This document shows positions 24,236 through 35,582 of a DNA stretch of 64,000 nucleotides, in pieces. The DNA is from VXYL01 sp965208525 (GTDB lineage Bacteria; Pseudomonadota; Gammaproteobacteria; Pseudomonadales; Azotimanducaceae), in assembly GCA_965208525.1 (NCBI GenBank), contig OZ242340.1, positions 4,154,001-4,218,000 of the forward strand. The letters run 5' to 3'. Below the pieces are notes generated by a model. The model had not been told where the DNA came from. It saw nothing but the letters and a program-made list of their open reading frames with translations, and ran no database searches. Each line of letters begins with the position of its first letter. The first letter of the stretch is position 1. Position numbers and translations under genes: made by a program.

Positions 24236-24751
24236 TCAGACCGCTCCCGTTTCTTCGCCGTCAGAGCCGACGCCGAAAAGCGCGAGCACGGCGTCGACGA
24301 GTTCCATCACAAGACCCTCGAAGGGCAGCAGTACGGGCGCTACGGTGGAGTCGGCCCACCAAGCGTGTTCCTCCGCGAACGGGCGCAAGGCAACCAAGGC
24401 AACGATCACCAGAATCGCGCCCCGCACGGCACCGAACGCCAGGCCCAGGGTGCGGTCGGTGCCGGTGAGGCCCGTGGCCTCGACCATGGCCCCCAGCATC
24501 TTCTGCAGGAACGCGCCGGCGACCAACACCACGACGAAAGTCGCCGCGAAGCCGAGCGCGCCCTTGACGCCGGCGCCGACGTTGAACTGCATCGCCTCGG
24601 CCAAGAGCGGGCCAAGAAGGAGGGCAAGGAAGAACGCCCCCGCCCAGATCGCCAGAGACACCACCTCGCGCACGAGGCCCCGAAAGAGCCCGAAGGCTGC
24701 CGACGCGCCGATGGCGATCAACATGACGATATCGGCCGTCGGCAGGGGCAC
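24236..24751 (-). CDS. cvpA: CvpA family inner-membrane protein
   Basis: 171 residues with four predicted membrane segments and the family start DIVMLIAIGASAAFGLFRGLVREV. TLGLAFGAVRGAILVIV is the other conserved block. CvpA is linked in E. coli to colicin V production and envelope or bile stress, but its mechanism is unknown. It starts at a GTG at 24751 and precedes purF with no gap, the usual arrangement. Confidence 0.92.
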   Translation of the reverse strand: MPLPTADIVMLIAIGASAAFGLFRGLVREVVSLAIWAGAFFLALLLGPLLAEAMQFNVGAGVKGALGFAATFVVVLVAGAFLQKMLGAMVEATGLTGTDRTLGLAFGAVRGAILVIVALVALRPFAEEHAWWADSTVAPVLLPFEGLVMELVDAVLALFGVGSDGEETGAV

Positions 24752-24766
24752 TTCGTGCGGCCAGCT

Positions 24767-25330
24767 TCAATGCGTCACGCGCCGCACGACGGCGTCGAGG
24801 CTGTAGCGGCGTTCGAGTTCCTGCTTGAGGGCAGCGGCATCCTCTCGGCTGATGATCGGCCCGACGGCAACGCGGGTGCTTTCGCCGGCATCGCTTCTGA
24901 TCGTGGACTTGAGCGCCGCATAGCCGTCTGCGCGCAGGCGCTGACGCAGTGCCTCGGCGTTGGCATGGTCGCTGAATGCACCCACTTGCACGGCCCAGGC
25001 AGGTTCCAGCGCGCCTTCCGTCGCGGCCGAGTCCGGCTCTGCCACCGCTTCGGGCAGCAGCACAGGTTCGCCGATCCGCACCCCGGTAGCGGTGGCGAAG
25101 CCATCGGCATCCACGGAATCCACAAGGCGGCCGGCGGCTTCGGTGAGTTCGTTCATGTCGGCGATTGCGGAAGCGTCTGGCTGCACGGCCAGTTCCCGCG
25201 GCGCGGCAGGATAGGGCCGTTCAAGCTCGGGCGGCTCTTCGTCGAACAGCATGGGCAGGACGATTGCCGCCACGGCGACCAGAAACACCGTGCCGGTGAC
25301 GCGATGACGTGTCTGTTCCGACAGTTTCAT
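24767..25330 (-). CDS. dedD: DedD-like SPOR-domain membrane protein
   Basis: 187 residues. A short cytoplasmic start (MKLSEQTRHRVTGTVFLV) leads into one membrane segment, a Pro/Glu/Ala-rich periplasmic linker, and a C-terminal SPOR domain (PAWAVQVGAFSDHANAEALRQ to RVAVGPIISREDAAALKQEL). SPOR domains bind denuded septal peptidoglycan, and DedD assists cell division. Its ATG at 25330 overlaps the folC stop (ATGA). The position between folC and cvpA is the ancestral one. Confidence 0.92.
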   Translation of the reverse strand: MKLSEQTRHRVTGTVFLVAVAAIVLPMLFDEEPPELERPYPAAPRELAVQPDASAIADMNELTEAAGRLVDSVDADGFATATGVRIGEPVLLPEAVAEPDSAATEGALEPAWAVQVGAFSDHANAEALRQRLRADGYAALKSTIRSDAGESTRVAVGPIISREDAAALKQELERRYSLDAVVRRVTH

Positions 25331-26571
25331 CCGGGTAGCGACAGCAAACGGCGTGTCCGCTCCACGACGTCGAAGGAACCGCAGACGAGAATAACACCGT
25401 CCTCGGCGCTGCTGGCGAGCGCATGCTCGATGGCGGCGTCGAGGTTGCCGACGAAGGCTTCGGGCATCCGCGCCGCCTCGCGCATGGACGCCGCCGAGCG
25501 AGCGCGCCACGTCTCGGTGTCCGCGAAGCGAAGCGTCGTCGCGGCCTTGGCTAGCGGCGCGACGATTGCCCGGATGTCCTTGTCCTCGAGGCACCCGACA
25601 ACGCAATGCACCGGTCGGTTCGGGAACCGTTCGGCGAGCTGGCCGGCAAGGAACGCCGCGCCATCGGCGTTGTGCCCAACATCGAGTACCCACTGTCGAC
25701 CGCGCGCGCGGGCGGTCTCGAAGCGGCCAGGAATGCGGACAAACCCGGCGGCTTCGTGCCAACCGGCATCGCCAAGGTCCTTCACGCCCAAGGCCGCCGC
25801 CTGCAAGGCGGTCGCAACATTGGCTGTCGCCGCGGCACACGACACATCGTCAAAGCGACGCACGGCGTCGTCTTTTCCGGTGACCCAATACCCTTGTGCA
25901 TCATGGCCGAAGTCGCGCCCGGCCAGATACACCGGCGCTTCCAACTCCGTGGCCCGCTGCAGCACCGAGTCCGGCGGATCGTCACCGCCGAACACGAGCG
26001 GCGTCCCTGGACGCAGGATGCCGGCCTTCTCGCCGCCGATGGCCTCTCGATCCGGCCCCAGGATCGCCTGGTGGTCGAGGCCGATGCTGGCGATGACGGT
26101 CACGTCGCCGTCGACGATGTTGACGGCATCGAGCCGTCCGCCGAGGCCCACCTCCAGCACGCTCGCCTCAACGTTGGCTCGTCGATGCAGCGATAGCGCC
26201 GCCAGCACGGCGAACTCGAAGTAGGAAAGCTCCGCATCGCCTCGTCCGGCGTCCACGGCGTCTAGCGCCTCGACAATCGCCGCGTCGTCCGCAGCGACGC
26301 CATTGATGCGGATGCGCTCGTTGAAGCGGCGCAGGTGCGGGGAGGTGGTAGTGCCAACAGTGTGTCCATGTGCAAGCAGCAGTCGCTCGAGAACCGCCAC
26401 CGTGGAGCCCTTACCGTTGGTGCCCGCCACGACAAAGGAGAGTGGGGCTGGAGGATTGACGCCAAGGCGCGCGGCAACCTCCGCGACATGGTCGAGACCG
26501 CGGATCACGTTGGCGGGGATCTCCCGGCCAACCCGCTCTAGCCAGTCTTCGGGGGTGATCGGGCTCTTCAC
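25327..26571 (-). CDS. folC: Bifunctional folylpolyglutamate/dihydrofolate synthase
   Basis: 414 residues. A Mur-ligase-type ATP loop, FVVAGTNGKGSTVA, lies near residue 45. TSPHLRRFNERIRING, the conserved EVGLGGRLDAVN and the GLDHQAILG motif follow, with VLDVGHNADGA in the C-terminal domain. FolC adds Glu to dihydropteroate and folates. The GTG at 26571 is the only start that keeps the N-terminal SPITPEDWLERV segment. It lies 22 bp after trpA, where most gammaproteobacteria have accD; accD is absent here. Confidence 0.95.
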   Translation of the reverse strand: MKSPITPEDWLERVGREIPANVIRGLDHVAEVAARLGVNPPAPLSFVVAGTNGKGSTVAVLERLLLAHGHTVGTTTSPHLRRFNERIRINGVAADDAAIVEALDAVDAGRGDAELSYFEFAVLAALSLHRRANVEASVLEVGLGGRLDAVNIVDGDVTVIASIGLDHQAILGPDREAIGGEKAGILRPGTPLVFGGDDPPDSVLQRATELEAPVYLAGRDFGHDAQGYWVTGKDDAVRRFDDVSCAAATANVATALQAAALGVKDLGDAGWHEAAGFVRIPGRFETARARGRQWVLDVGHNADGAAFLAGQLAERFPNRPVHCVVGCLEDKDIRAIVAPLAKAATTLRFADTETWRARSAASMREAARMPEAFVGNLDAAIEHALASSAEDGVILVCGSFDVVERTRRLLSLPG

Positions 26572-26593
26572 CGGTGCAAGCCGTTCCCCCTCC

Positions 26594-27393
26594 CTAGGCG
26601 TCGAGGGCCTGGCGGAGGGATCGGACCTGGGCTTCGAGGCGGGCCGGGATTTCGTCTGGCGGCGCCTCGCCCATTGTCGTCACGAGGGCAGTGCCGACTA
26701 CAACACCGTCTGCCACTGCGGCAACGCGACGTGCGGAGTCGCCGTCGCGGATGCCGAAGCCGACCAGGATGGGAAGTTCCGTGGCTTCGCGCAGGCGCGT
26801 CACGGCCTGGCCTACCGCGGCCGGGTCCAGCAGGTTGGCGCCGGTGGTGCCGCGAAAGCTGACGTAATAGAGGAAGCCGCTGGCGACGCCGGCGATCACG
26901 CGCGCACGCTCCGGCGTGGTCGTGGGTGCCGCCAGGAGCACGAGGTCCATGCCCTGTGCTGCCAGCAACTCCTTCACGTCAGCGGCTTCCTCCGGCGGCA
27001 GGTTGACGAGGATCACGCCGTCCGCGCCAGCCTTTCCCGCTGCCGACGCGAACTCTTCGAGGCCCATCTTGAGGAGCACGTTGAGGTAGCCCATGAGCAG
27101 CACCGGGGTGGCGGTATCGGACGCACGAAACGTAGTCACCATGTCGAGCACATCGCGCAGCGTGGTGCCCATGGCCAGCGCTCGCTCGGAGGAAAGCTGA
27201 ATGGCGGGGCCATCCGCCTCAGGATCGGAAAACGGCACCCCGAGTTCGATGATGTCGGTGCCGCCGCGCACCAAGGCGTGCATGGCCGGTACCGTCGCTG
27301 CCTTGGTCGGGTCACCGGCCGTGATGAAGGTGTTGAGGGCCTTGCGCTCCGCTCCCTTCAGCGCAGCAAGGCATCGCCCTAGTCGGGTGGCGG

Positions 27394-27397
<4 letters not shown>
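26594..27397 (-). CDS. trpA: Tryptophan synthase alpha subunit
   Basis: 267 residues. The catalytic Glu is in DIIELGVPFSDPEADGPAIQ, and the Asp is in the same segment. Other conserved blocks are VLLMGYLNVLLKMG, DGVILVNLPPEE and VSFRGTTGA. TrpA cleaves indole-3-glycerol phosphate and passes indole to TrpB. It starts at a GTG overlapping the trpB stop (GTGA), consistent with equimolar production of the two subunits. Confidence 0.98.
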
Positions 27398-28608
<1,211 letters not shown>

Positions 28609-28630
28609 GGGTTCCTCATCGACGAGGGCG

Positions 28631-29257
28631 TCATGCAGTGGGTGTCGCGGCAACTGCCGCCATGAAGGCTTCGATCCGTGCGGCGTCCTTGCGTCCCTTC
28701 ACTCGGCCCTCCACGCCGCTCGCCACGTCCACGCCGAAGGGCCGGGTGGCAGCGATGGCGCCGCCAACGTTGCACGGCGTGAGGCCCCCGGCAAGCAGGA
28801 GCGGCCGCTGGCTCGATGGCCAAAGGGACCAATCGAACGTCTGCCCCGTGCCGCCCCGGCGCTGTGGATCGTGCGCGTCGAGCAAGAAGCCGGCGGCGTC
28901 GGGGTGGGAGCGCTCCAAGGCCCCGATGTCGAAGGCGGCGTCCACGCCCACGGCTTTCAGATACGGCACGCCGAACGAGCCACAGAACGCAGCCTCTTCC
29001 TCGCCATGAAACTGCAGACAATCCACCCGCACCCGCCGCAGCAAGCGCTCGACGAAACCGGCATCCGGGTTGACCACCACAGCCACCACGGCGACAAACG
29101 GCGAAACCGCGGCTGCCACCTCTTCTGCCCGCGCCAAATCGAGCGCCCGTGGGCTCGGCGGATGGAAGTTCAGCCCCACAGCATCAGCACCGGCACGCTC
29201 CACCAAGGCCGCGTCAGCGGGCGTGGTGACGCCGCATATCTTCACCCGAGTACGCAT
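28631..29257 (-). CDS. trpF: Phosphoribosylanthranilate isomerase
   Basis: 208 residues from the ATG at 29257 (MRTRVKICGVTT). The catalytic Cys is in KICGVT and the Asp in FLLDAHDP. GLNFHPPSPR and LLLAGGLTPCNV are the usual substrate-binding blocks. It performs the Amadori rearrangement in tryptophan synthesis. It is first in a seven-gene run (trpF-trpB-trpA-folC-dedD-cvpA-purF), so the main promoter probably lies in the 227-bp divergent gap before the RND efflux genes. Confidence 0.96.
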   Translation of the reverse strand: MRTRVKICGVTTPADAALVERAGADAVGLNFHPPSPRALDLARAEEVAAAVSPFVAVVAVVVNPDAGFVERLLRRVRVDCLQFHGEEEAAFCGSFGVPYLKAVGVDAAFDIGALERSHPDAAGFLLDAHDPQRRGGTGQTFDWSLWPSSQRPLLLAGGLTPCNVGGAIAATRPFGVDVASGVEGRVKGRKDAARIEAFMAAVAATPTA

Positions 29258-29484
29258 TCCGCCAAGCCGACCCGTCCAAGCCGCCACCGAAAAAGGGGCG
29301 CGAAGCATAGGCGCACGCCAGCCACGGGCGCAACGACACCGGTTTCCCTTCCATCCGCATGTGCGGGCACCTCTTCAACCATGCGACGGACTTCGACCAG
29401 ACCTACGTAAACAAGGCCGACGGTAGCAATTGGCGAGTCGTTCGCCATAATGCGGGCGACATCGAAGGGGCGTGCTAACGGGCC

Positions 29485-30771
29485 ATGAGGTTTCCCAAGC
29501 TGTTGCGTGGCAAGGAGCCAGGGGTCGGCGACGAGGCGCCGTCGGGCGACGAGGCGCCGTCCGGCGAGGCCGTGCTTGGGCGGGAGGCGCCGCGGCGGCG
29601 AGCGTTGACGGGTTCGTTGCAGATTCTCGTGGTGGTGGTCTTGATCCTGGCGGCGCTCATCTTCGCGCGCGGGCCCGATTCGTCCGAGCAGCCCGACTTC
29701 ACGATGATGACCGACACCACCACCAAGCCGCTCGTGTCGGTCGTGCGGCCGGAGCCCCGCTCCACGACGCTGTCCGTGAGCGTCACCGGCACCATCACCG
29801 TGCGCAATCGCGTTGCCCTGACACCGCAGATCACCGGGCGGGTGGCCTCCGTGTCTCCCTTGCTGCGACCAGGCGGGGCCTTCGCGGCCGGCGAGCAACT
29901 GCTGCGCATCGAAGCGCGTGACTTCCAGCTCGCCCTGCGTCAGGCCCAGGCCGACATCGCCAATGCTGTTTCGACGCTGAAGCTCCGGGTTGCAGAGGGG
30001 GATGCCGCCCGCCAGAACTACGCCATCCTGAACCCCGGCGAGAGGGTGCCGCCACTGGTGGCAAAGGTGCCGCAGATCGAACAGGCACGCGCCCAACTCG
30101 CCGCCGCCCGGGCCCGCGCCGACATCGCGGCGCTCGACCTTTCCCGCACCCGCTTCTCGCTGCCGTTCGCCGGCAGGATCACCTCCAACACCGCCGAAGT
30201 GGGGCAACTCTTGAGCCGGGGACAACCCTTCGCCGAGGCGTTTGCCCTCGACTCGGTGGAGGTGGTGGCACCCATCGCGCCGGACGACCTTGCCCGCATC
30301 GCCCCGGCGGAAGGACGCGTGGCACTCGTGCACGTCGATGCTGCGTCCCTGCCCGCCGGCAGCAGAAACGCAAGCCTGACAGCAAGGGTCGAGCGCGTCT
30401 CGGCGGAACTCGACGAGCGCACCCGCTTTGCCCGCATCTATCTCAACTTTGACGAACCCACGGGCCGTGCCGGGCGCGAGCGCAGTAAGCCCCTTTCGGC
30501 CTCGCTGCCACCGGGCACCTTCGTGGACCTCGACATCAACGGTCCGCTCTTGCCCGGAACCTTCGAGTTGCCCGATGCCGCGGACCAACTCAACGGCCAA
30601 GTGTGGGTGGTGACCGACGGCAGGCTCGAAGGACGCACGCCGGTGATGCATGGCCGCCGGCAAGGCTCGTTCGTGGTGGATGCCTTCGAATACGGCACGG
30701 GCATCGTCATCGGCGCCGTTCCAGCCGCCCGCGAAGGGCTCGAAGTGGACACAGCGGAGCTCGGCACATGA
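29485..30771 (+). CDS. RND efflux periplasmic adaptor (membrane fusion protein)
   Basis: 428 residues. A membrane anchor (about 45-62, ILVVVVLILAALIFA) follows a charged N-terminus with a short duplicated GDEAPSG motif. The adaptor fold shows the lipoyl halves (SVTGTITVRNRVALTPQITGR), a short helical hairpin with LRQAQADIANAV and IEQARAQLAAARARADIA, then the beta-barrel (TRFSLPFAGRITS). It bridges the inner-membrane pump to an outer-membrane channel. Its stop overlaps the start of the RND pump gene by ATGA. No TolC-like gene is adjacent, so the pump probably uses a shared channel. Confidence 0.9.
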   Translation: MRFPKLLRGKEPGVGDEAPSGDEAPSGEAVLGREAPRRRALTGSLQILVVVVLILAALIFARGPDSSEQPDFTMMTDTTTKPLVSVVRPEPRSTTLSVSVTGTITVRNRVALTPQITGRVASVSPLLRPGGAFAAGEQLLRIEARDFQLALRQAQADIANAVSTLKLRVAEGDAARQNYAILNPGERVPPLVAKVPQIEQARAQLAAARARADIAALDLSRTRFSLPFAGRITSNTAEVGQLLSRGQPFAEAFALDSVEVVAPIAPDDLARIAPAEGRVALVHVDAASLPAGSRNASLTARVERVSAELDERTRFARIYLNFDEPTGRAGRERSKPLSASLPPGTFVDLDINGPLLPGTFELPDAADQLNGQVWVVTDGRLEGRTPVMHGRRQGSFVVDAFEYGTGIVIGAVPAAREGLEVDTAELGT

Positions 30772-33700
30772 GCGAGGCCGCCGGAGACGGCCAGGCCACT
30801 GCGCCACTGCGGAGCGCACCGAGCTTCGAGGAGCGCGGCATAGTCGCCCGCTTCGCCCACAACACCGTGGCCGCCAATCTGGTCATGGCGGTGATGCTGA
30901 TCGGCGGCTTTGCCGCGGTCACGCAGCTAACGGCACAGGTGTTCCCCACCGTGGACCCCGGCATCGTCACCGTCAGCGTGCCTTACCCGGGAGCGACCCC
31001 CACCGAGGTGGCAGAAGGCATCACCCGTCGGGTGGAAGAGGCGGTGCTCGGCATCGACGGCGTGGACCGGGTGGTCTCCAAGGCGTCGGAGAACATGGGC
31101 ACCGTCACGGTGGAACTCAAGGACTTCGTGGACGCATCCAGGGTGCGCGACGACGTCGAGTCGGCCGTGCAGCAGATCGCCGACTTTCCGCCGGAAGACG
31201 CCGAGGAACCGGACATCGTCCGCGCCGAAACCATCAGCGACGTGATGACGCTGGTGGTTTCCGGGGCGCTGTCCGAGAAGGAGCTTCGTCGCGCCGCCGA
31301 GCTGGTGGAAGAAGAGCTGCTCGCGCTGCCCGCCGTGACGCTGGTCTCGCTGGTGGGCGCCCGCGACTACGAGATTGCCATCGAGGTGCGCGAGGAGGCG
31401 CTGCGCCGCTATGGCTTGACGATCGCCCAGGTGGCGAATGCGGTGCGTTCCTCGTCGCTGAACCTGTCGTCAGGCGAAATCCGCACCGAGGCCGGCGACC
31501 TTTTGCTCCGCACCAACACCAAGCGGGAGCGCGGCGAGGAGTTCGAGGACATCCCTCTCACGGCACAGCCAGACGGCACCATCCTGCGGCTCGGCGACGT
31601 GGCCAACGTGCGCGACGATTTCGCGGATGTCGATCTCGTCCATCTATACAACGGGCGACCTAGCCTGTTCGTGAAGGTGCAGAAGTCGGAACCCGAAGAC
31701 GTGCTTGCGATCGCTGAGGAAATCAAGGTCTGGTACGCCGCCTACCAGCCCCCGTCCGGCGTCGAACTCACCTTCTGGCAGGACCAGACGGAAATCCTCG
31801 GCCAGCGCCTTAGCCTCCTCGTGCGCAACGGCGTGCTCGGCTTTGCGCTGGTGTTCCTCTTCCTGGTGGTGATGCTGGACTTAAGGCTTGCCTTCTGGGT
31901 GTCGATGGGAGTGCCGATCGCCTTCTTCGGCGGCTTCCTGTTCTTCGACTTCCTCGGCGTCAACATCAACATGGTGTCGCTGTTCGCCCTCATCATCGTG
32001 CTCGGCATCGTCGTCGACGACGCCGTGGTGGTGGGGGAGAACATATCCGCCGAACGCGAGGCGGGGCTCACGGGCCCCGCGGCCTCCATCGCCGGCGTGC
32101 GCGGCGTGCTGAGCCCGGTGCTGGTGGGCGTGCTGACGACCATGGCGGCCTTTGCGCCGCTGCTGTTCGTCACCGGCATCATGGGGCAGATTCTCGGCTC
32201 GGTGGCGATCGTGGTGATCGCCGTCCTCGCCATGTCGCTGTTAGAGGTCTTCTTCATCCTGCCGGCGCACCTGTCGCACCCCGGCAAGTGGAGCCGCTGG
32301 CCCCTCGACGCCTTCCAGGACGCCGTCGGGCGTGGCGTTCGCGGTTTCCGCGACAACGTCCTCTGCCGCTGGATCGCAAGCGCCGTGCGCCGCCGCTACC
32401 TGACACTGCTCGTCAGCCTTGCCCTGCCGGCGGTGGCAATCGCGTTGCTCGCTTCCGGGCAGGCGCGGTTCCTGTTCTTCCCCAACCTCGAAGGCGACGA
32501 GATGAGCGCCAACGTCGAGTTTCCCGTGGGTACGCCCTTTGCCGTGACCCGTGCCGCGGCAGAGCAAATCGTCGCCGCGGCGGAGGCGCTCAACATCGAG
32601 ACCGGCGGCACGGCCTTGCGCGCCGTTAGCGTCACCATCGGCGGCAGCGAGTCGTTCGGCGGGGTCGGGCCCGGCGGCACCTCAACCATGAGCATCGCGC
32701 CCAATGTCGCAACGGTGGACCTTCGGCTCGCACCAGAGCCGCCGCGGACCCAGTCCGCCAACGAGCTGAGCCGCATCTGGCGGCGCAAGGTGGGCAACAT
32801 CCCGGGTGTCGAACGACTGACCTTTGTCGCGGATCAATTCGGGCCAGGTGCCGACTTGGAGTACGAGCTCGCGCATCAGGACGATGCCACCCTCGAAGCG
32901 GCGGTGGAAGCGCTGAAGGACGCCTACCGCAGCTACGATTCGACCTTTGAGATTCAGGATTCCAACAGCCTCGGCAAACGCCAGTACGACATCGAACTCA
33001 CCCCCGCCGGCGAGGCCGCAGGACTCACGCCAGCCGACGTGGCGCGCCAGCTGCGGCGCAATTTCTTCGGCGACGAGGTGCATCGCGTGCAGCGCGGCCG
33101 CTCCGAACTCAAGGTGATGGTGCGCTATCCCAACGAACAGCGCCGCAGCACCCAGGACCTGTTCAACGTGCGCATCCGTCTCGCCGACGGGGCGGAGGCG
33201 CCACTGTCGTCGGTGGCGCGGGTCATCGAGTCGCGCAGCTTCTCGTCCATCGACCGGGTGGACGGGCTTCGAGTCGTCACCGTGTCGGCCGCCGTGGACA
33301 CCGATGTCGCGACGCCAACCGAGGTGAACGCAGACCTTGTCGCCAACGTGCTGCCCGGGCTGCGGGCGCAGTATCCGGGCCTGCAGGTCATGCAAGCTGG
33401 GTTCGGACGCGAACAGGCGCAGGACCTGGCATCCCTCGCGAGTCTCTTGCCGGTGACGCTGCTGGTGATCTTCGCGCTGATGGCATCGCAGCTTCGCAGC
33501 TACGTGCAGCCGCTCATCATCCTCATTGCCGTGCCTTACGGCGCCGCCGGCGCCGTGATCGGCCATTGGGTGCTCGGCTTCGACATCTCGTTCGTCTCCG
33601 TGCTCGGCATGGTGGCACTGTCCGGGGTGGTGGTGAACGACTCGATCGTGCTGATCGATCGCTACAACCAGATCATCCGCGACAGCGGCGCCGACCCCGC

Positions 33701-33959
33701 CGAAGCGGTGGTCACCGCCGCGCAAAGACGCTTCCGCGCCATCTTCCTCACCACCGCCACCACAGCCCTGGGCCTCACGCCCATGCTGTTCGAGACCAAC
33801 ACCCAAGCGCAGTTCCTGATCCCAATGGCCGTGAGCCTCGCTACCGGCATCGTCTTCGCCAGCGTCGTGATCCTGTTCCTGGTGCCATCCCTGATCGTGG
33901 TGCGCGAAGACATCCGCAATCTCTTCCGAGGCCAATCCCGACGCTACGCCGCGGCGTAA
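30768..33959 (+). CDS. RND-family inner-membrane efflux transporter
   Basis: 1,063 residues from the ATG at 30768. The hydrophobic start FAHNTVAANLVMAVMLIGG and the pattern of two large periplasmic loops with 12 membrane segments are typical. The proton-relay Asp pair is in LGIVVDDAVVVGENIS (transmembrane segment 4), and SVLGMVALSGVVVNDSIVLID marks the second half. It most resembles AcrB-like (HAE1) members of the type found in environmental bacteria; the exported substrate cannot be inferred. The gene is co-translated with the adaptor. Confidence 0.93.
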   Translation: MSEAAGDGQATAPLRSAPSFEERGIVARFAHNTVAANLVMAVMLIGGFAAVTQLTAQVFPTVDPGIVTVSVPYPGATPTEVAEGITRRVEEAVLGIDGVDRVVSKASENMGTVTVELKDFVDASRVRDDVESAVQQIADFPPEDAEEPDIVRAETISDVMTLVVSGALSEKELRRAAELVEEELLALPAVTLVSLVGARDYEIAIEVREEALRRYGLTIAQVANAVRSSSLNLSSGEIRTEAGDLLLRTNTKRERGEEFEDIPLTAQPDGTILRLGDVANVRDDFADVDLVHLYNGRPSLFVKVQKSEPEDVLAIAEEIKVWYAAYQPPSGVELTFWQDQTEILGQRLSLLVRNGVLGFALVFLFLVVMLDLRLAFWVSMGVPIAFFGGFLFFDFLGVNINMVSLFALIIVLGIVVDDAVVVGENISAEREAGLTGPAASIAGVRGVLSPVLVGVLTTMAAFAPLLFVTGIMGQILGSVAIVVIAVLAMSLLEVFFILPAHLSHPGKWSRWPLDAFQDAVGRGVRGFRDNVLCRWIASAVRRRYLTLLVSLALPAVAIALLASGQARFLFFPNLEGDEMSANVEFPVGTPFAVTRAAAEQIVAAAEALNIETGGTALRAVSVTIGGSESFGGVGPGGTSTMSIAPNVATVDLRLAPEPPRTQSANELSRIWRRKVGNIPGVERLTFVADQFGPGADLEYELAHQDDATLEAAVEALKDAYRSYDSTFEIQDSNSLGKRQYDIELTPAGEAAGLTPADVARQLRRNFFGDEVHRVQRGRSELKVMVRYPNEQRRSTQDLFNVRIRLADGAEAPLSSVARVIESRSFSSIDRVDGLRVVTVSAAVDTDVATPTEVNADLVANVLPGLRAQYPGLQVMQAGFGREQAQDLASLASLLPVTLLVIFALMASQLRSYVQPLIILIAVPYGAAGAVIGHWVLGFDISFVSVLGMVALSGVVVNDSIVLIDRYNQIIRDSGADPAEAVVTAAQRRFRAIFLTTATTALGLTPMLFETNTQAQFLIPMAVSLATGIVFASVVILFLVPSLIVVREDIRNLFRGQSRRYAAA

Positions 33960-34028
33960 GCGTCCCCTTCAGCCCCCCGCCCCGGCCCGCCTGTTACGCT
34001 CCCGCACTCAACTTCGGGGGAGAGGGCT

Positions 34029-35582
34029 TTGGCAGAGGACGCGACCGTCCCGGTCGGCAATGCTGAATTGCTGACAGGAAGCGACCGAGGGGCCCGTATC
34101 GACCGGCCCGTGTTCGCCATCAGCCTTGCTTGCGTGGTCGGCGCGTCGGTGCCGATGATCCTGTATCCCGAAGCGGCCGCTGGCGTCGTGGATGCCATTT
34201 ACGGCTGGATCGCTGAGGAGCTGGGGCTCTTCTACCAATGGGCGACGATTTTCGCCACGGGCTTCCTGGCCTGGCTCGCCTTCAGCCGCCACGGCGCCAA
34301 GGTGCTCGGCGGCGCGGCCAAGCCCGAATACGGTGCCGTGAGCTGGATGGGAATGCTGTTTTGTGCCGGCATCGGCTCGGGCATCTTGTATTGGTCTGGC
34401 GTCGAGTGGGCGGCCTATGTGGACCAGCCACCCTTTGGCGTTGCGCCGGAGAGTCCCGAGGCGCTGGAATGGGCTGCCACCTACGGCATCTTCCATTGGG
34501 GCATATCTGCCTGGTGCCTGTATTGCCTGCCGACGGTGGCCATCGCCTGGCCGTACTACCGCTATCGCCTGCCGTACCTGCGCCTTTCGGGCGCCCTCAC
34601 GGGGCTGTTCGGGCGCAGGTTTTCCGAGACGCCCTGGGGAAGGCTGGTGGATCTCTGCTTCATCCTCGCAATGGTGGGTGGCACGGGCACGTCGCTCGGT
34701 CTGGCCACACCCATGCTGGGCGCGGTTGCCGCGCGCCTGCTGGGCATCGAGGAATCCTTCGCCCTCACCATGACCATCGCTGGTCTGTGCGTGCTGCTGT
34801 TCGCCGGCAGCGTGTACATGGGCCTGGAGCGCGGCATCCGACGGTTGTCGAACGTCAACGTGGCGCTCGCCGGGATTTTCCTCGGCTGGGTGCTCATCAC
34901 CGGCCCGGCCATCTTTGCCCTGGAGCTCGGCACCTCGTCCATCGGCCTGATGCTGCAGGAGTTCGTGCGCATGAACACCTGGACCGATCCCATCCTCGAG
35001 ACCGAGTTCATCGAGGACTGGACGGTGTTCTACTGGGCGTGGTGGATCGCCTACGGCCCCTTCATGGGCCTGTTCGTCACGAAGATCTCCCGCGGTCGCA
35101 CGCTGCGCTCCGTGATTCTGGGGATGATCGGCTTCGGCACGCTCGGCTGCACCCTGTTCTATGTCATCTGGGGCAACAGCGTGATGTGGATGGACATGAA
35201 CGAAGGCCTCGGCTTCCTCGAACTCGTGCGCGACGGTCGCCCCGCCACCGCCATCGCCACCGCCGTCGGCGCCGTCGCCGGCGGGCCGATGCCGCTTGCC
35301 GTCTTTCTCCTGCTCGGCCTCATTTTCGTCGCCACCACCTACGACTCCGCGTCCTATGCCATCGCCGCCTCAGCCACCAACAACCTCGCCCCCGGCACCG
35401 ATCCGAGCCGCCCGCATCGGGTGTTCTGGGCCTTCACCCTCGCCCTCCTCCCGGTGGGCCTTGTGGTGATCGACACCATGAGTGCCGCCAAGTCGGCAAC
35501 GCTGGTGGCCTCGCTGCCCCTGCTCGGCGTGCTCGCCTTGATGACCGCATCACTCCTGCGCTCGTTACGCGAGGAGGAGTGA
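34029..35582 (+). CDS. BCCT-family betaine/choline/carnitine-type transporter
   Basis: 517 residues. The start is a TTG at 34029 with GGGGGAGAGG immediately upstream. Family marks: MGMLFCAGIGSGILYWSGVEW, then FHWGISAWCLYCLPTVAIAW, and TYDSASYAIAASATNN in the C-terminal half, with 12 membrane segments. BCCT carriers import quaternary ammonium compounds (betaine, choline, carnitine, DMSP) by Na+ or H+ symport or exchange. The regulatory long N- and C-terminal tails of osmosensing members are lacking, so a nutrient role is as likely as osmoprotection. Confidence 0.92.
   Translation: MAEDATVPVGNAELLTGSDRGARIDRPVFAISLACVVGASVPMILYPEAAAGVVDAIYGWIAEELGLFYQWATIFATGFLAWLAFSRHGAKVLGGAAKPEYGAVSWMGMLFCAGIGSGILYWSGVEWAAYVDQPPFGVAPESPEALEWAATYGIFHWGISAWCLYCLPTVAIAWPYYRYRLPYLRLSGALTGLFGRRFSETPWGRLVDLCFILAMVGGTGTSLGLATPMLGAVAARLLGIEESFALTMTIAGLCVLLFAGSVYMGLERGIRRLSNVNVALAGIFLGWVLITGPAIFALELGTSSIGLMLQEFVRMNTWTDPILETEFIEDWTVFYWAWWIAYGPFMGLFVTKISRGRTLRSVILGMIGFGTLGCTLFYVIWGNSVMWMDMNEGLGFLELVRDGRPATAIATAVGAVAGGPMPLAVFLLLGLIFVATTYDSASYAIAASATNNLAPGTDPSRPHRVFWAFTLALLPVGLVVIDTMSAAKSATLVASLPLLGVLALMTASLLRSLREEE

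Noticed and set aside
29258..29484. Trp leader/attenuator upstream of trpF
   Set aside because: I looked for a short leader peptide with adjacent Trp codons and alternative hairpins and saw none.
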